Assembly: GCA_017452265.1 (NCBI GenBank)
Contig: JAFTMS010000018.1
Location: 124,001 to 188,000, forward strand
DNA: 64,000 bases
From: Bacteroidales bacterium
Lineage (GTDB): Bacteria; Bacteroidota; Bacteroidia; Bacteroidales; UBA932
Reading direction: 5' to 3'
Both the position numbers and the translations under genes were made by a program. The notes under the pieces are model-generated. The model was not told the origin of the DNA. It worked only from the letters and a program-made list of their open reading frames with translations, and searched no databases. Below, piece after piece: positions 44,913 to 54,541 of the stretch. Within the stretch, counting starts at the first letter, position 1. Every line of letters starts with the position of its first letter.

Positions 44913-46334
44913 TTATCGTCGTACGGGAACAAGCATCTTTTCGATGTCGCTGACGTACTGTTTGAACGTCTTGTCTGTTGCCATAAGGTCATTCACGGTC
45001 GTGCATGCATGAAGCACAGTCGCATGATCCTTGCCTCCTATTTCCGCTCCGATTGTAGAGAGCGAACAATTGATCAGGCTGCGGGACATGTACATGGCTA
45101 TCTGTCTTGCCTGTACGATCTGACGTTTGCGTGTCTTGGAAAGGAGATCGTCACGCGTGATGTTGAAATAGTCACATACGACCTTCTGCACCTTGTCTAT
45201 CGTCACATCGTTCTGCTGCTCGCCGACAATCTTTTCCGTAATCTGCTCAGCAAGATCTATCGTAATCTCCTTATGAGCAAGCGTTGCATTGGCTATCAGA
45301 GATATCAGCGCGCCTTCCAGTTCACGGAAATTCGACTTGATCCTTGCTGCAAGGAAATGAAGCACATCATCGCTGAGCTGTACTCCTTCACGGAAGGCCC
45401 TTGCCTTGAGCATCTGCAGCCTTGTGGTGAAGTCCGGCTTCTGAAGCTCCACAGACAATCCCCATTTGAGCCTTGAGAGAAGCCTTTCCTCGAAATTCTC
45501 CAGCTCCACAGGCGGACGGTCGGAAGTGAATATCAGCTGCTTGCCTGACTGATGCAGATGATTGAATATATTGAAGAAGGCATTCTGCGTGCTCTGGCCC
45601 ATGAGGTCCTGGATATCGTCCATGATGAGCACATCCATCTTCATGTAGAATGCGAGGAAGTCTGTAAGCTTGTTACGGACGTTCACGGCATCCATATACT
45701 GCGTCTTGAATCTGTTGGCCGGAACATAAAGAACCACAAGTTCCGGATACCTCTTCTTGATGGCGATACCAATGGCCTGCGCGAGATGCGTCTTGCCGAG
45801 TCCCGGACCACCGAAAAGGAAGAGCGGATTGAAAGCGGTCTTTCCCGGAGCTGCCGAAATGCTTTCTCCGGCTGTGAAGCCCATCTTGTTGCACTCACCC
45901 ACTATGAGGTTCTCGAAGCAGTACACCGGATTGAGCTGAGGATTCACCTGTACCCTCTGGATGCCCGGGAAAACGAAAGGTCCTGGATTTCCGCCTCTTG
46001 TGAATGTCTCGACCGATATCGTCTTGTTCACAGGAGTGTTTCCATGAGAAGCCGGATAGGTCATCGACGGCTGCCTCTGCACCGGAGTCACGACATACAC
46101 AAGCTTTGCACCAGTGCCGAGCTCCTTCTTGAGCGAAGCCTTGAGAATATCGAGATACGCATCCTCAAGATACTCGCGGAAGAACTCGGAAGGAACCTCC
46201 ACCGTCAGCGTCGATTCAAGGAGCGAGACAGGCTTGATCGGCCTGAACCACAGATTGAACTGCTTCGGGTCTATGTTCTGCTGAATGAAATTCAGGCAGT
46301 TGTTCCAAACTGATATGTGTCTATCCTGTGTCAT
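44913..46334 (-). CDS. dnaA: Chromosomal replication initiator DnaA
   Basis: 473 aa. Domain I (~1-90; WNNCLNFIQQNIDPKQFNLW), variable linker, AAA+ domain III with Walker A GGPGLGKTH, Walker B VLIMDDIQDL and arginine-finger region, and domain IV HTH (QIAMYMSRSLINCSLSTIG, then GGKDHATVLHA). It binds DnaA boxes and melts oriC. It is not followed by dnaN or recF; instead a hairpin and pepD, so the classic dnaA-dnaN order is absent here. Confidence 0.97.
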   Translation of the reverse strand: MTQDRHISVWNNCLNFIQQNIDPKQFNLWFRPIKPVSLLESTLTVEVPSEFFREYLEDAYLDILKASLKKELGTGAKLVYVVTPVQRQPSMTYPASHGNTPVNKTISVETFTRGGNPGPFVFPGIQRVQVNPQLNPVYCFENLIVGECNKMGFTAGESISAAPGKTAFNPLFLFGGPGLGKTHLAQAIGIAIKKRYPELVVLYVPANRFKTQYMDAVNVRNKLTDFLAFYMKMDVLIMDDIQDLMGQSTQNAFFNIFNHLHQSGKQLIFTSDRPPVELENFEERLLSRLKWGLSVELQKPDFTTRLQMLKARAFREGVQLSDDVLHFLAARIKSNFRELEGALISLIANATLAHKEITIDLAEQITEKIVGEQQNDVTIDKVQKVVCDYFNITRDDLLSKTRKRQIVQARQIAMYMSRSLINCSLSTIGAEIGGKDHATVLHACTTVNDLMATDKTFKQYVSDIEKMLVPVRR

Positions 46335-46619
46335 GTAGCGGGATTGTCGTTTACTGGATTGTCAAGTTTCAGGCCCGTTGTCCAAACGGGAATACAAAGG
46401 TGAGGAAAAAAAAGTAATAAAAAATAAAAAATTCTATTGCTTTTTAATTTTATTTTACTTGCATCGGTTTCAGAAATTACGAAACCAACATTTCCATAAT
46501 TACCTAAATATTAATGTATTACAAAACTCCAAAATCCGTAAACGCCACAGTTGTACGATGATTGCAAATTTGAATATTTCTAAAGAAGCGAAATAAGTTT
46601 TTTTCGTTAACAGAACTTA
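46335..46619. other. AT-rich dnaA upstream region
   Basis: 285 bp, strikingly A/T-rich around 46400-46530, between dnaA and the MlaD-type gene. I see no TTATCCACA-like DnaA boxes and no clear TAnnTTTG facing dnaA, so I do not call it oriC. It presumably contains the dnaA promoter. Confidence 0.5.
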
Positions 46620-47531
46620 TCAGAACACAGAAATTCTTATATACTTCCTCGGATTTTCCTGTATTTTCTTCACAAGAGTGTCCACGTCATTTAAAAGTTC
46701 ATCGACGGAATCATATACCGAATCATCGACAAGAAGCCTGCCTATGGTGCCGTCCGGATCGTTGACATTTTCAAGAAGAGACTTGAATGATGCTACCACT
46801 CCTTCGATGTCGGCCTCGTTCAGAGTCGTGACGACTGAAGAAACTCCGGACATGGTCGTGTCCACCTTGTCGGCAATGCCGCAGAACTTCACCGAAAGAG
46901 CGGCAAGATTGTCCATGAACATGTTCAGCTCGGATGATTTTCCGTCGACCGTTGCAGCGACATGGCTGATATCGTTCATCGTCTTTTCAAGATGCGCAAG
47001 AGTGCGGTTTATGCTGGCCTGGTTTTCTGCAGAGAGCAGCCTGTTGACATTCGCGACCGTCACGGCAAGGCTGTCAAGCGTGTTGCCCACCTTATCCAGA
47101 AGCGGACCGACGCCGATGCTCAGCCCGTCCATAAGGCCGGCCTCGAACTCAGGCTGGAGATATGCTCCGTCGGCCACAAGTTCGTCCGATGCTCCGAGGG
47201 AAATCCTGATTCCCTTTCCGCCCATTATGTCCACGCTGTAGATGGTCATCTTCGAATCGGCCGGTATACAGTACTCCTTCCGGACGGAACATACTACCTT
47301 GAAATTGTCTGATTCCGGCACATATTCCACTTCAGACACCTTGCCGGCCTTGTATCCCTTAATATATACGGGAGCGGAAGCCACGAGGCCCTGTACGTCG
47401 TCATAACGTGAAATGAGTTCGATCTCGTTGTCGAAAATGTCCTCGCCACGGAGGTAGTTTATCACGAAGAATGTGATGATAAGGATGGATACGGCGAATA
47501 CGCCTATCTTCAGTTCTTTGCTGTATCTCAT
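46620..47531 (-). CDS. MlaD/MCE-family periplasmic lipid-transport protein
   Basis: 303 aa from the ATG at 47531 (MRYSKELKIGVFAVSILIIT); upstream codons belong to the repeat region. One N-terminal membrane anchor (~9-30), one MCE domain (~35-115; DVQGLVASAPVYIKGYKAGKV, MTIYSVDIMGGKGIRI), then a long helical tail (~125-290), as in solute-binding MlaD homologs. It should tether to the inner membrane and shuttle phospholipids with an MlaE/MlaF ABC transporter, not encoded here. The amidase gene lies upstream in the same direction beyond a 121-bp repeat-bearing gap. Confidence 0.88.
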   Translation of the reverse strand: MRYSKELKIGVFAVSILIITFFVINYLRGEDIFDNEIELISRYDDVQGLVASAPVYIKGYKAGKVSEVEYVPESDNFKVVCSVRKEYCIPADSKMTIYSVDIMGGKGIRISLGASDELVADGAYLQPEFEAGLMDGLSIGVGPLLDKVGNTLDSLAVTVANVNRLLSAENQASINRTLAHLEKTMNDISHVAATVDGKSSELNMFMDNLAALSVKFCGIADKVDTTMSGVSSVVTTLNEADIEGVVASFKSLLENVNDPDGTIGRLLVDDSVYDSVDELLNDVDTLVKKIQENPRKYIRISVF

Positions 47532-47546
47532 AATTTTACATGTTTG

Positions 47547-47650
47547 GATTGCCACGTCGCTGCGCTCCTCGCAATGACGTCGAACGCATTGACACCATCA
47601 CCGCGTTAATGCACCACGTCATTGCGAGGAGCATAAGCGACGTGGCAATC
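47547..47650. repeat. Inverted pair of GTCATTGCGAGGAGC-type dispersed repeats
   Basis: Left copy 47547-47580 and right copy 47616-47650 are near-perfect inverse complements (they differ only in the centre, GCGCAGC versus GCATAAGC), 35 bp apart. A third copy is at 31458-31491. The pair would fold into a long hairpin in the amidase-mlaD transcript. Confidence 0.9.
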
Positions 47651-47652
47651 TG

Positions 47653-48810
47653 CTATTTTACCCGTTCCACTGTTGTGCCCGTGACCTTTACCGGGAAGGC
47701 CTCCGGGAATTTCCTGCGCACCTGCTGAAGCTGCGACTTTGCCTCCTGCGCCGTCCTGCTTCTCGCGGTGACATATTTATATATCCTGCTGTCCGGTGCC
47801 TTCAGCGCCTCAGCCATCAATCCCTTAAGGGCGGAATCACCTGCCGACAGCCTTCTGCCAAGTCCCATGATCTGTATTCCGTACCAGACATCATCAGATG
47901 CAGCAGCCTGTGGCTCATCCTCAGCCTCATCGGCTTCCGCAGGCTCCCGAACAGTCTCCACCGGCGCCGAAACGACGTTCAGACTCGCATCATACTTGGT
48001 CTTGTAGGACTTGAAGGCCTCAAAAAGCCTTTCCGCAATTTCCTCCTGACCGGAAGCCGAAGCCAGATACTTATACTCAGTCGGATTCGATATGAATGCC
48101 AGCTCCAGAAGCACAGAAGGCATGTTGGTCTCCACCAGCACCTGGAAGATGTCCTGGTCTATGACCGCACGGCGCGGCGTCAGAGGCTTCTTGATGAGAT
48201 GGTCCACCACCTCGCTTGCGAAAAGCAGACTGCTCTCGTAATACGCCGTCCACTGCAGCTTGTGGCTTATGAACGACTCCGGCGAATTCGGATCGTAGTC
48301 CTGATACTTTGTCTGGTAGTCTTCCTCGAGAAGTATCACGGAGTTCTCCTGCTTTGCCACAGACATGTTCCTTTCGAAATAGTCCGTCTTGTTCTTGGAA
48401 TTGTTCGACCTCTGGCCGAGGATATGGACCGAACTTCCGTAGGCGGACTTGCTGGCGTTGCTGTTGCAGTGCACCGAAATGAAGAGGTCCGCATTGTTGC
48501 GCCTCGCCACCATCGCACGCTCGTGTAGTCCGATGAAGACATCGGTGCTGCGTGTGTATATCACCTTCACGTCCGGATAGGCCTTCTCAATCTTCTCTCC
48601 CAGCTTCTTCGATATGGCAAGGACTATGTGCTTTTCGCTCGTCCTGCTCGTCTGTCCCGGCGCTCCAGGATCCTTTCCACCGTGCCCCGGATCTATGACC
48701 ACCGTCTTCAGTCCGAGCTCTTTTGACGTCGTCTGAGCCGAAGCCGGGCAGGCACATGCGGAAATCAGAAAAGCCGCTGCAACATATATTAAAATTCTCA
48801 CTTTATGCAT
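47653..48810 (-). CDS. N-acetylmuramoyl-L-alanine amidase (Amidase_3)
   Basis: 385 aa from the ATG at 48810, which opens the export signal MHKVRILIYVAAAFLISACA; the open frame above it is antisense to lptD. Catalytic motifs: VVIDPGHGGKDPGA (Zn His), a Glu in SEKHIVLAISKKLGEKI, FISVHCNSN (second His) and VLLELAFISNPTE (third ligand region/catalytic Glu). The C-terminal ~90 residues (DVWYGIQIMGLGRRLSAGDS, KYVTARSRTAQEAKSQL) look like a SPOR-type septal peptidoglycan domain. It cleaves peptide stems from glycan strands, probably in cell separation. Divergent from lptD. Confidence 0.92.
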   Translation of the reverse strand: MHKVRILIYVAAAFLISACACPASAQTTSKELGLKTVVIDPGHGGKDPGAPGQTSRTSEKHIVLAISKKLGEKIEKAYPDVKVIYTRSTDVFIGLHERAMVARRNNADLFISVHCNSNASKSAYGSSVHILGQRSNNSKNKTDYFERNMSVAKQENSVILLEEDYQTKYQDYDPNSPESFISHKLQWTAYYESSLLFASEVVDHLIKKPLTPRRAVIDQDIFQVLVETNMPSVLLELAFISNPTEYKYLASASGQEEIAERLFEAFKSYKTKYDASLNVVSAPVETVREPAEADEAEDEPQAAASDDVWYGIQIMGLGRRLSAGDSALKGLMAEALKAPDSRIYKYVTARSRTAQEAKSQLQQVRRKFPEAFPVKVTGTTVERVK

Positions 48811-48815
48811 CTCAA

Positions 48816-48862
48816 TTTGGTAATGATTGAAATTAGTTTTAATTTTGCGACTTGCAAAAATA
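48816..48862. promoter_or_regulatory. Overlapping divergent promoters, amidase and lptD
   Basis: The plus strand reads TTTG (48816-48819), N20, TAATTTTG (48840-48847): an excellent Bacteroidetes promoter for lptD with a ~50-nt leader. The minus strand reads TATTTTTG (48855-48862) toward the amidase. The two footprints overlap, so the genes may compete for polymerase. Confidence 0.65.
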
Positions 48863-48904
48863 GCAAAAACTTGTAAAAGTTCGGATATACATAGGAATTT
48901 ATTG

Positions 48905-51691
48905 ATGTCTATATATAATAAAGGAACGTCGAAGGCATGGCTCGGAAAGTGGGGACTGGCAGTACTGATGCTGCTGGTTTTCAGCACTTTTACCGTATCA
49001 TCACAGGAAGACAGGCGTTCTCGTCGCGAACGCAGGGCGATGGAACGGGCGGAGGCCGGAAAGGATACCGTGGCCATCCCCGTGATGTCCGATTCGCTAC
49101 GTGCCGTACAGGATTCCATAGCCCGCGCAGACTCCATCGCGGCCGTCGATTCCGTGAACCTTCTCCATAAGAGTTCCCTCGAAGCACCGGCCTTCACAGC
49201 CGCCCGCGACTCCATAGTGGAGGATTTCAGCGACGGCAGACGCCTTATATATTATTATGGTGACGTAAGCGTGACGTACGGGAACATGAAGCTTACGGCA
49301 GACTATATGGAATACGACCTGCGTACTCAGACGCTCTTCGCACGTGGAACCAAAGACACTTCTGGTGTGATTACGGGTCAGCCGGTGATGGAGCAGGGCG
49401 GCAAGACATATACCATGGAGGAAGTGAGGTACAACTTCGAGACGCAGAAGGCACGTATCACCAACATGGTGACGCAGGAGGAGGACGGCATCCTGCACGG
49501 AAAGAACATCAAGATGATGCCGGACCGCTCGATAAACATAACCAACGGAAAATATACGGTCTGCGACTGTGAGCATCCTCATTATTATCTGCATCTTACG
49601 GCGGCAAAAGTGATGACCAAGCCGTCCCAGAAGACGGTCTTCGGCCCGGCGTATCCTGTCATAGAAGACGTTCCGCTGCCGATCGGCCTCCCATTCGGGT
49701 TCATTCCCAAGCGTCCGGACAGGGCCACGGGCATCCTCTTCCCGACATTCGGTGAGGAAAGCTCCCGAGGCTTCTATCTGCGCGACCTCGGCATGTATTT
49801 CGTCATCGGCGACTATTTCGACATCGCGCTGACGGGCGACATCTACACCTTGGGCTCGTGGGCCATAGACCTGAACTCGCGCTACAAGGTGAACTACAAG
49901 TGCAACGGAAACTTCTCCCTTTCGTATTCGAACGACCAGACGGGCGAGAAAGGAAGCGCGGACTTCTTCCAGACGCGGAACTTCGGCGTACGATGGTCGC
50001 ACTCGCAGGACTCGAAGGCAAGACCGGGAACAAGTTTCTCCGCTTCGGTGAACTTCTCCAGCCCTTCGAACAGCAGATACAACTCGACATCGGTCACAGA
50101 GGCCCTCCAGAACCAGATTTCATCTTCAATCTCGTATTCGAAGAACTGGAACGGAAAGCTGAACCTCTCGATAAATGCCCTTCACAACCAGAACTCGAGG
50201 GACAGTTCGTATTCGTTCACTCTGCCTAACGTGACGTTCTCAGTGAGCCGTTTCTATCCTTTCAAGCAGAAGAACAGGGTGGGCAAGGAGAAATGGTACG
50301 AGAAGTTCTCGCTCGGCTACAACACGGCCTTCCAGAACAAGATCAACTTCAAGGCTTCGGAATTCAACAAGCCGGGATTCTGGGACAAGTTCCAGAACGG
50401 AATGACGCACTCGTTCCAGATCGGCCTTCCTAACTTCACGGCATTCAAGTACATAAATATCACTCCGAGCGTGCAGTACGGAATGAACTGGTATTTCAGG
50501 AAGGTGGAGAAGGAATACAATCCGGACACGGGAAAGGTCGAGGATGTCAAGGGCAAGGTGTTCAGCCATTTCGGCGCGACCCACACGTATTCGGGAAGCA
50601 TTTCCATGAGCACACGTCTCTACGGTCTCTTCAACTTCGGAAAGCACCGCAAGCTGCAGGCCATCAGGCACGTGGTCTCCCCTTCCCTCTCCGCTTCGTT
50701 CAGTCCGGAGAAGGCCACACATTTCAACGGCTACAGAACGCTGACCTACACCGACAAGAACGGAAAGCTCGTGACCCAGGACTACAACATCTACACGGGC
50801 GCCGGCACCGGTTCACCGCCTTCCAAGGGTAAGAGCGCCAGCCTCAGCTTCACTCTTGGAAACAACTTCGAGGCCAAGGTACGTGACCTCGCCGACACGA
50901 CGGGAGCCGGCTCGAAGAAGATCAAGCTTATAGACAACCTCAGCCTCTCGACGGGATATAACTTCCTTGCCGACTCGTTGAACCTCAGCGACATAAGCAT
51001 TTCAATGTCCACTTCCGTATTCGGAAAACTCGGCATCAATGCGAGCGCGACTCTGGATCCGTACGCCATCCTTGTGAACGAGCAGTACAAGTCCGGAAGG
51101 AACATAAACCGCTTCGCCATTCAGGAGGGACAGGGACTTGCACGCCTCGAAAGGGCGAACATGTCGCTCTCCTACTCCCTTTCAGGCGAAGGAAAGATCA
51201 ACGGAAACGACGGAACGAACGGAGCCGGTGGAGGATCGGGATCAGGTTCGTCGATGAGCTACACGAGGATATATTACCACCCTGTCACGGGCGAATACAT
51301 ACCGGGCGGATGGCTTTATTACATGAATCCGAACGCGCCGTGGTCGCTGAACTTCAACTACAGCTTCAGCTACAACAGGCAGTACCAGTTCTCTAACAAT
51401 CAGGTCATAACGAAGAACAACTTCACCCAGACCCTCGGTGTCAGCGGAAACATAAAGCTGACGCCACGCCTTTCCATGACTCTTAACACGAACTTCGACG
51501 TGATGGCTCTGAAGATGAGTACGACACAGCTTACAGCGACGTACGACCTGCACTGCTTCAATATCAACGTTTCATGGATTCCGACGGGCCAGTGGGAGTC
51601 CTGGAGCTTCAGAATTCAGGCAAATGCTGCGGCTTTGGCAGACCTTTTGCGATTCAAGAAGAGCAGCAGCTACTGGGACAACAATTATTGA
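48905..51691 (+). CDS. lptD: LPS-assembly outer-membrane protein LptD (Bacteroidetes type)
   Basis: 928 aa from the ATG at 48905; the frame is open 26 codons up, through the promoter (TTG), so I reject that start. Signal-anchor-like segment WGLAVLMLLVFSTFTVSS. The periplasmic OstA/LptA-like beta-jellyroll (~75-250) has YYYGDVSVTYGNMKLTADYM and MEEVRYNFETQKARITNM. The long beta-barrel (~260-928; GFIPKRPDRATGILFPTFGE) follows. Expected to insert LPS or lipooligosaccharide in the outer leaflet. The E. coli disulfide pattern is not conserved, apart from Cys in TVCDCEHPHYY. No lptE nearby. Confidence 0.9.
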   Translation: MSIYNKGTSKAWLGKWGLAVLMLLVFSTFTVSSQEDRRSRRERRAMERAEAGKDTVAIPVMSDSLRAVQDSIARADSIAAVDSVNLLHKSSLEAPAFTAARDSIVEDFSDGRRLIYYYGDVSVTYGNMKLTADYMEYDLRTQTLFARGTKDTSGVITGQPVMEQGGKTYTMEEVRYNFETQKARITNMVTQEEDGILHGKNIKMMPDRSINITNGKYTVCDCEHPHYYLHLTAAKVMTKPSQKTVFGPAYPVIEDVPLPIGLPFGFIPKRPDRATGILFPTFGEESSRGFYLRDLGMYFVIGDYFDIALTGDIYTLGSWAIDLNSRYKVNYKCNGNFSLSYSNDQTGEKGSADFFQTRNFGVRWSHSQDSKARPGTSFSASVNFSSPSNSRYNSTSVTEALQNQISSSISYSKNWNGKLNLSINALHNQNSRDSSYSFTLPNVTFSVSRFYPFKQKNRVGKEKWYEKFSLGYNTAFQNKINFKASEFNKPGFWDKFQNGMTHSFQIGLPNFTAFKYINITPSVQYGMNWYFRKVEKEYNPDTGKVEDVKGKVFSHFGATHTYSGSISMSTRLYGLFNFGKHRKLQAIRHVVSPSLSASFSPEKATHFNGYRTLTYTDKNGKLVTQDYNIYTGAGTGSPPSKGKSASLSFTLGNNFEAKVRDLADTTGAGSKKIKLIDNLSLSTGYNFLADSLNLSDISISMSTSVFGKLGINASATLDPYAILVNEQYKSGRNINRFAIQEGQGLARLERANMSLSYSLSGEGKINGNDGTNGAGGGSGSGSSMSYTRIYYHPVTGEYIPGGWLYYMNPNAPWSLNFNYSFSYNRQYQFSNNQVITKNNFTQTLGVSGNIKLTPRLSMTLNTNFDVMALKMSTTQLTATYDLHCFNINVSWIPTGQWESWSFRIQANAAALADLLRFKKSSSYWDNNY

Positions 51692-51745
51692 TAAAAGGAT
51701 GAACAATTAAAATTCAGACCCTGTTGCGGATTGCATTTTTTTTGT

Positions 51746-51753
51746 TACCTTTG
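51746..51753 (+). promoter_or_regulatory. rho promoter -7 box
   Basis: TACCTTTG (TAnnTTTG), with a TTGC-like -33 some 18 nt upstream. It predicts an ~85-nt leader containing a weak ATGAT/ATCAT hairpin before the ATG at 51847; a leader of this size leaves room for Rho autoregulation. Confidence 0.55.
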
Positions 51754-51846
51754 TACGTTCCCGAGTGATTGGAGGGTTCGTTTCTTCAATCTTCCGTCAC
51801 CGGTTTAGCTCCACAAATGATACGAATATCATATTAAATAACTTTT

Positions 51847-53769
51847 ATGCACAACATTTTCGACCTGAAAGAAATGGATATCGAGCAGCTTCGAAATCTC
51901 GGTTCCGAACTTCAAGTGAAGAACTTCAAGAAGATGGAGAAGGACGATCTCGTGTACGCGATTCTTGACAAAGAGGCAGAACAGAATGCCAAAAACGCTC
52001 CGGAAAAGCCAGCAAAGCCGAAAAGAGGACGTCCTCGCAAGGAGGACAAGGAAAGGGCGGCGGCAGCTGCGATGGCGGTGAAGGCTGAGCAGAAGAAGCC
52101 TGCGGAAGAGGTGAAGAAGGAAGCGCTGGCCGCGAAGGAACAGCCAAAGGCAGAGCCTGAGGCACAGGCACCGGTTCAGCAGCCTAAAAAGAGAGGACGC
52201 AAGCCGAAGAATGCGGCGGCAGCTGAGGCTCCGGCAGCGACGGCAGCTGCGACGGTGGCAGAAACGCCTGTTGTGGAAGAGGCCCCGGCAGAGTCCGCGG
52301 AAAAGGCGGAGCAGGAAGTTCCTCAGCAGAGGCAGCCGAGACAGAAGAGGGCGCGCATCCAGAAGGGCCAGCAGAACAATGCGGAGCAGGTGCAGCCGGT
52401 TCAGACGGAATCTTCGCAGGAAGAGCCGGCACAGGAGAATACGCAGGATAGCGGCACACAGCCACAGCAGGCGGCTCCGGCTCAGCAGCAGCGCCAGTTC
52501 CAGAACAACGGACAGAATCAGAACGGCGGAAACGGCTATCAGAACAACCGCCGGAACAACAGGAATTTCCAGAACAACGGATATAACAACGACCAGCGCC
52601 AGGCTCGCCAGCAGGATGCGCCACAGGAGCCTAAGATTGAATTCGAAGGCGTCGTAGAGGCTACGGGAGTGCTTGAAATCATGCCTGACGGATACGGCTT
52701 CCTCCGTTCTTCGGATTACAATTATCTCAACTCTCCGGACGACATCTATGTGTCTCAGATGCAGATCAAGGCACATGCCCTCAAGACAGGAGACACAGTG
52801 ACAGGAGAAATCAAGCCGCCGAAGGAAGGCGACAAGTACTTCCCTCTCGTACGCATCAAGTACATCAACGGACGCACTCCGGAATTCATCCGCGACAGAA
52901 TACCTTTCGACTTCCTCACGCCTCTCTTCCCGGAAGAGAAGTTCAACCTTCTCGGCAACGGTCACAACGACATGTCATGCCGAATCGTGGATATGTTCAC
53001 ACCTATCGGAAAAGGTCAGCGCGGACTCATCGTGGCACAGCCTAAGACAGGTAAGACAATGCTGCTCAAGTCGATAGCGAATGCCATTGCGGACAATCAT
53101 CCTGAAGTATACATGATTGTGCTTCTCATAGACGAGCGTCCTGAGGAAGTGACGGACATGGCCCGCAGCGTGAAAGCGGAAGTGGTGGCTTCGACATTCG
53201 ACGAACCGGCAGAGCGTCATGTAAAGGTGGCGAACATGGTTCTCGAAAAGGCAAAGAGAATGGTGGAATGCGGACACGACGTCGTGATTCTTCTCGATTC
53301 GATCACCCGCCTGGCACGTGCCTACAATACTGTTCAGCCTGCCTCTGGCAAAGTCCTTTCCGGCGGTGTGGATGCCAATGCCCTCCACAAGCCTAAGAGG
53401 TTCTTCGGAGCGGCCCGTAACATCGAGAACGGCGGTTCCCTCACGATTCTTGCCACAGCATTGACAGAGACTGGTTCAAAGATGGATGAAGTCATCTTCG
53501 AGGAATTCAAGGGAACAGGCAACATGGAGCTCCAGCTCGACAGACGACTCTCGAACAAGCGCATCTTCCCTGCTGTAGATGTGACGCTTTCTTCAACGAG
53601 AAGGGACGATCTGCTCTACTCCCCTGCCCTCGCGAACCGCATCTGGGTGATGAGGAAATTCCTCGCCGACATGAACTGCATCGAAGCTATGGAGCTTCTC
53701 CAGAACCGCATGCAGAGATACGGCACCAACGAAGCTCTCCTGCAGAACATGGACAAGGACGACATGTAG
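51847..53769 (+). CDS. rho: Transcription termination factor Rho with long disordered insert
   Basis: 640 aa, against ~420 in E. coli. The N-terminal helical domain is at ~1-45 ([13 protein letters not shown]). Then ~210 residues of low-complexity sequence rich in A/E/K/P, then Q/N/R, including two AT-hook-like blocks ([17 protein letters not shown]). The RNA-binding cold-shock domain is at ~265-340 ([19 protein letters not shown]). The ATPase has Walker [25 protein letters not shown] and the R-loop. As I recall, the Bacteroides Rho insert has been linked to condensate formation and gut fitness. Monocistronic, with a strong terminator. Confidence 0.97.
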   Translation: MHNIFDLKEMDIEQLRNLGSELQVKNFKKMEKDDLVYAILDKEAEQNAKNAPEKPAKPKRGRPRKEDKERAAAAAMAVKAEQKKPAEEVKKEALAAKEQPKAEPEAQAPVQQPKKRGRKPKNAAAAEAPAATAAATVAETPVVEEAPAESAEKAEQEVPQQRQPRQKRARIQKGQQNNAEQVQPVQTESSQEEPAQENTQDSGTQPQQAAPAQQQRQFQNNGQNQNGGNGYQNNRRNNRNFQNNGYNNDQRQARQQDAPQEPKIEFEGVVEATGVLEIMPDGYGFLRSSDYNYLNSPDDIYVSQMQIKAHALKTGDTVTGEIKPPKEGDKYFPLVRIKYINGRTPEFIRDRIPFDFLTPLFPEEKFNLLGNGHNDMSCRIVDMFTPIGKGQRGLIVAQPKTGKTMLLKSIANAIADNHPEVYMIVLLIDERPEEVTDMARSVKAEVVASTFDEPAERHVKVANMVLEKAKRMVECGHDVVILLDSITRLARAYNTVQPASGKVLSGGVDANALHKPKRFFGAARNIENGGSLTILATALTETGSKMDEVIFEEFKGTGNMELQLDRRLSNKRIFPAVDVTLSSTRRDDLLYSPALANRIWVMRKFLADMNCIEAMELLQNRMQRYGTNEALLQNMDKDDM

Positions 53770-53791
53770 TCTTTTCCTGTCAGATACAATT

Positions 53792-53826
53792 AATCCTCAC
53801 ATCTTCGCAGGTGTGAGGATTTTTTT
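53792..53826 (+). terminator. rho terminator
   Basis: Arms AATCCTCACA (53792-53801) and TGTGAGGATT (53812-53821), perfect, 10-nt loop, followed by a T run to 53826. A textbook intrinsic terminator just after rho. Confidence 0.9.
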
Positions 53827-53847
53827 GAGTCTGAAATCACTTTCCGG

Positions 53848-54417
53848 CTATTTCCTGCCGTCGTGCTTCTTTCCGTCATTGTAGCCTTTCTTGTCGAAGT
53901 CCTTCTTCATCTTGTCTTCGTGCTTCTTCATGTCGGCTTTGGCGTCGTCAATCTGCTTGTCAAACTTCTGCTTGAGCTGTTCTTTCGTAAGTCCCTTTGT
54001 CTCAAGCTCATGCTGAGCAGCCTTGAGGTCGTATTTCACCCGATTGTCAAAAAGCTCGATATTGTCGTACAGCTCGGCCTTTTCAACGGCGTTACGGTAG
54101 TGTCTCAAAGCACTCATCTGGGTCGGGAACGTGTATACCCTTTCAGCCTCCACACAAACATCGCCGTCGTAGGTATATGACTTTACATCTATGATTCCGT
54201 CAAAGATGTGGGTGTAGACAACGGTATTGCCTATCAGCTCAACCTTCTGAACGTCCGGACTGCGGTGCCTTATGGCATCTCTCATGAACTCCTTTTCCTG
54301 CTTCATAGGCTCGTCCATTGCCTTGCGCTCCTGGTTCGCGTCTGAGTTGCAGGCTGTCATTGCAGCCGCCATAGCCACACATGACACAATTAAATTAACT
54401 GACATAACTTTTCTCAT
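53848..54417 (-). CDS. Lipoprotein of unknown function
   Basis: 189 aa. The signal (MRKVMSVNLIVSCVAMAAAM) ends with TAC, giving a probable lipidated Cys at ~23. A central beta-rich part (VELIGNTVVYTHIFDGIIDV, KSYTYDGDVCVEAERVYTF) is followed by a strongly charged helical tail (LKQKFDKQIDDAKADMKKHE) ending GKKHDGRK. No family is recognised. It converges on rho and is read in the same direction as the nitroreductase gene, whose terminator separates the two. Confidence 0.65.
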   Translation of the reverse strand: MRKVMSVNLIVSCVAMAAAMTACNSDANQERKAMDEPMKQEKEFMRDAIRHRSPDVQKVELIGNTVVYTHIFDGIIDVKSYTYDGDVCVEAERVYTFPTQMSALRHYRNAVEKAELYDNIELFDNRVKYDLKAAQHELETKGLTKEQLKQKFDKQIDDAKADMKKHEDKMKKDFDKKGYNDGKKHDGRK

Positions 54418-54499
54418 AACATTGATAATTTATTAAACACTGCCATGCGGAATGTCAATTTCTGTGCCTTTGGCTGCATTCGGGGCTTCAAAACGCAAT

Positions 54500-54537
54500 T
54501 CACCCCGACAGTCTTTCTTTCGGATCTGCCGGGGTGA
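54500..54537 (-). terminator. Terminator after nitroreductase gene
   Basis: TCACCCCGACAG pairs with CTGCCGGGGTGA (one A-C mismatch) around a 14-nt loop; on the minus strand a moderately T-rich stretch follows. It lies 4 bp past the stop codon at 54542. Confidence 0.7.
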
Positions 54538-54541
54538 CGCC

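Noticed and set aside
46335..46619. Possible oriC beside dnaA
   Set aside because: AT-rich, but no DnaA-box-like cluster is visible and dnaN/recF are absent; in Bacteroidales dnaA is not a reliable marker of the origin.
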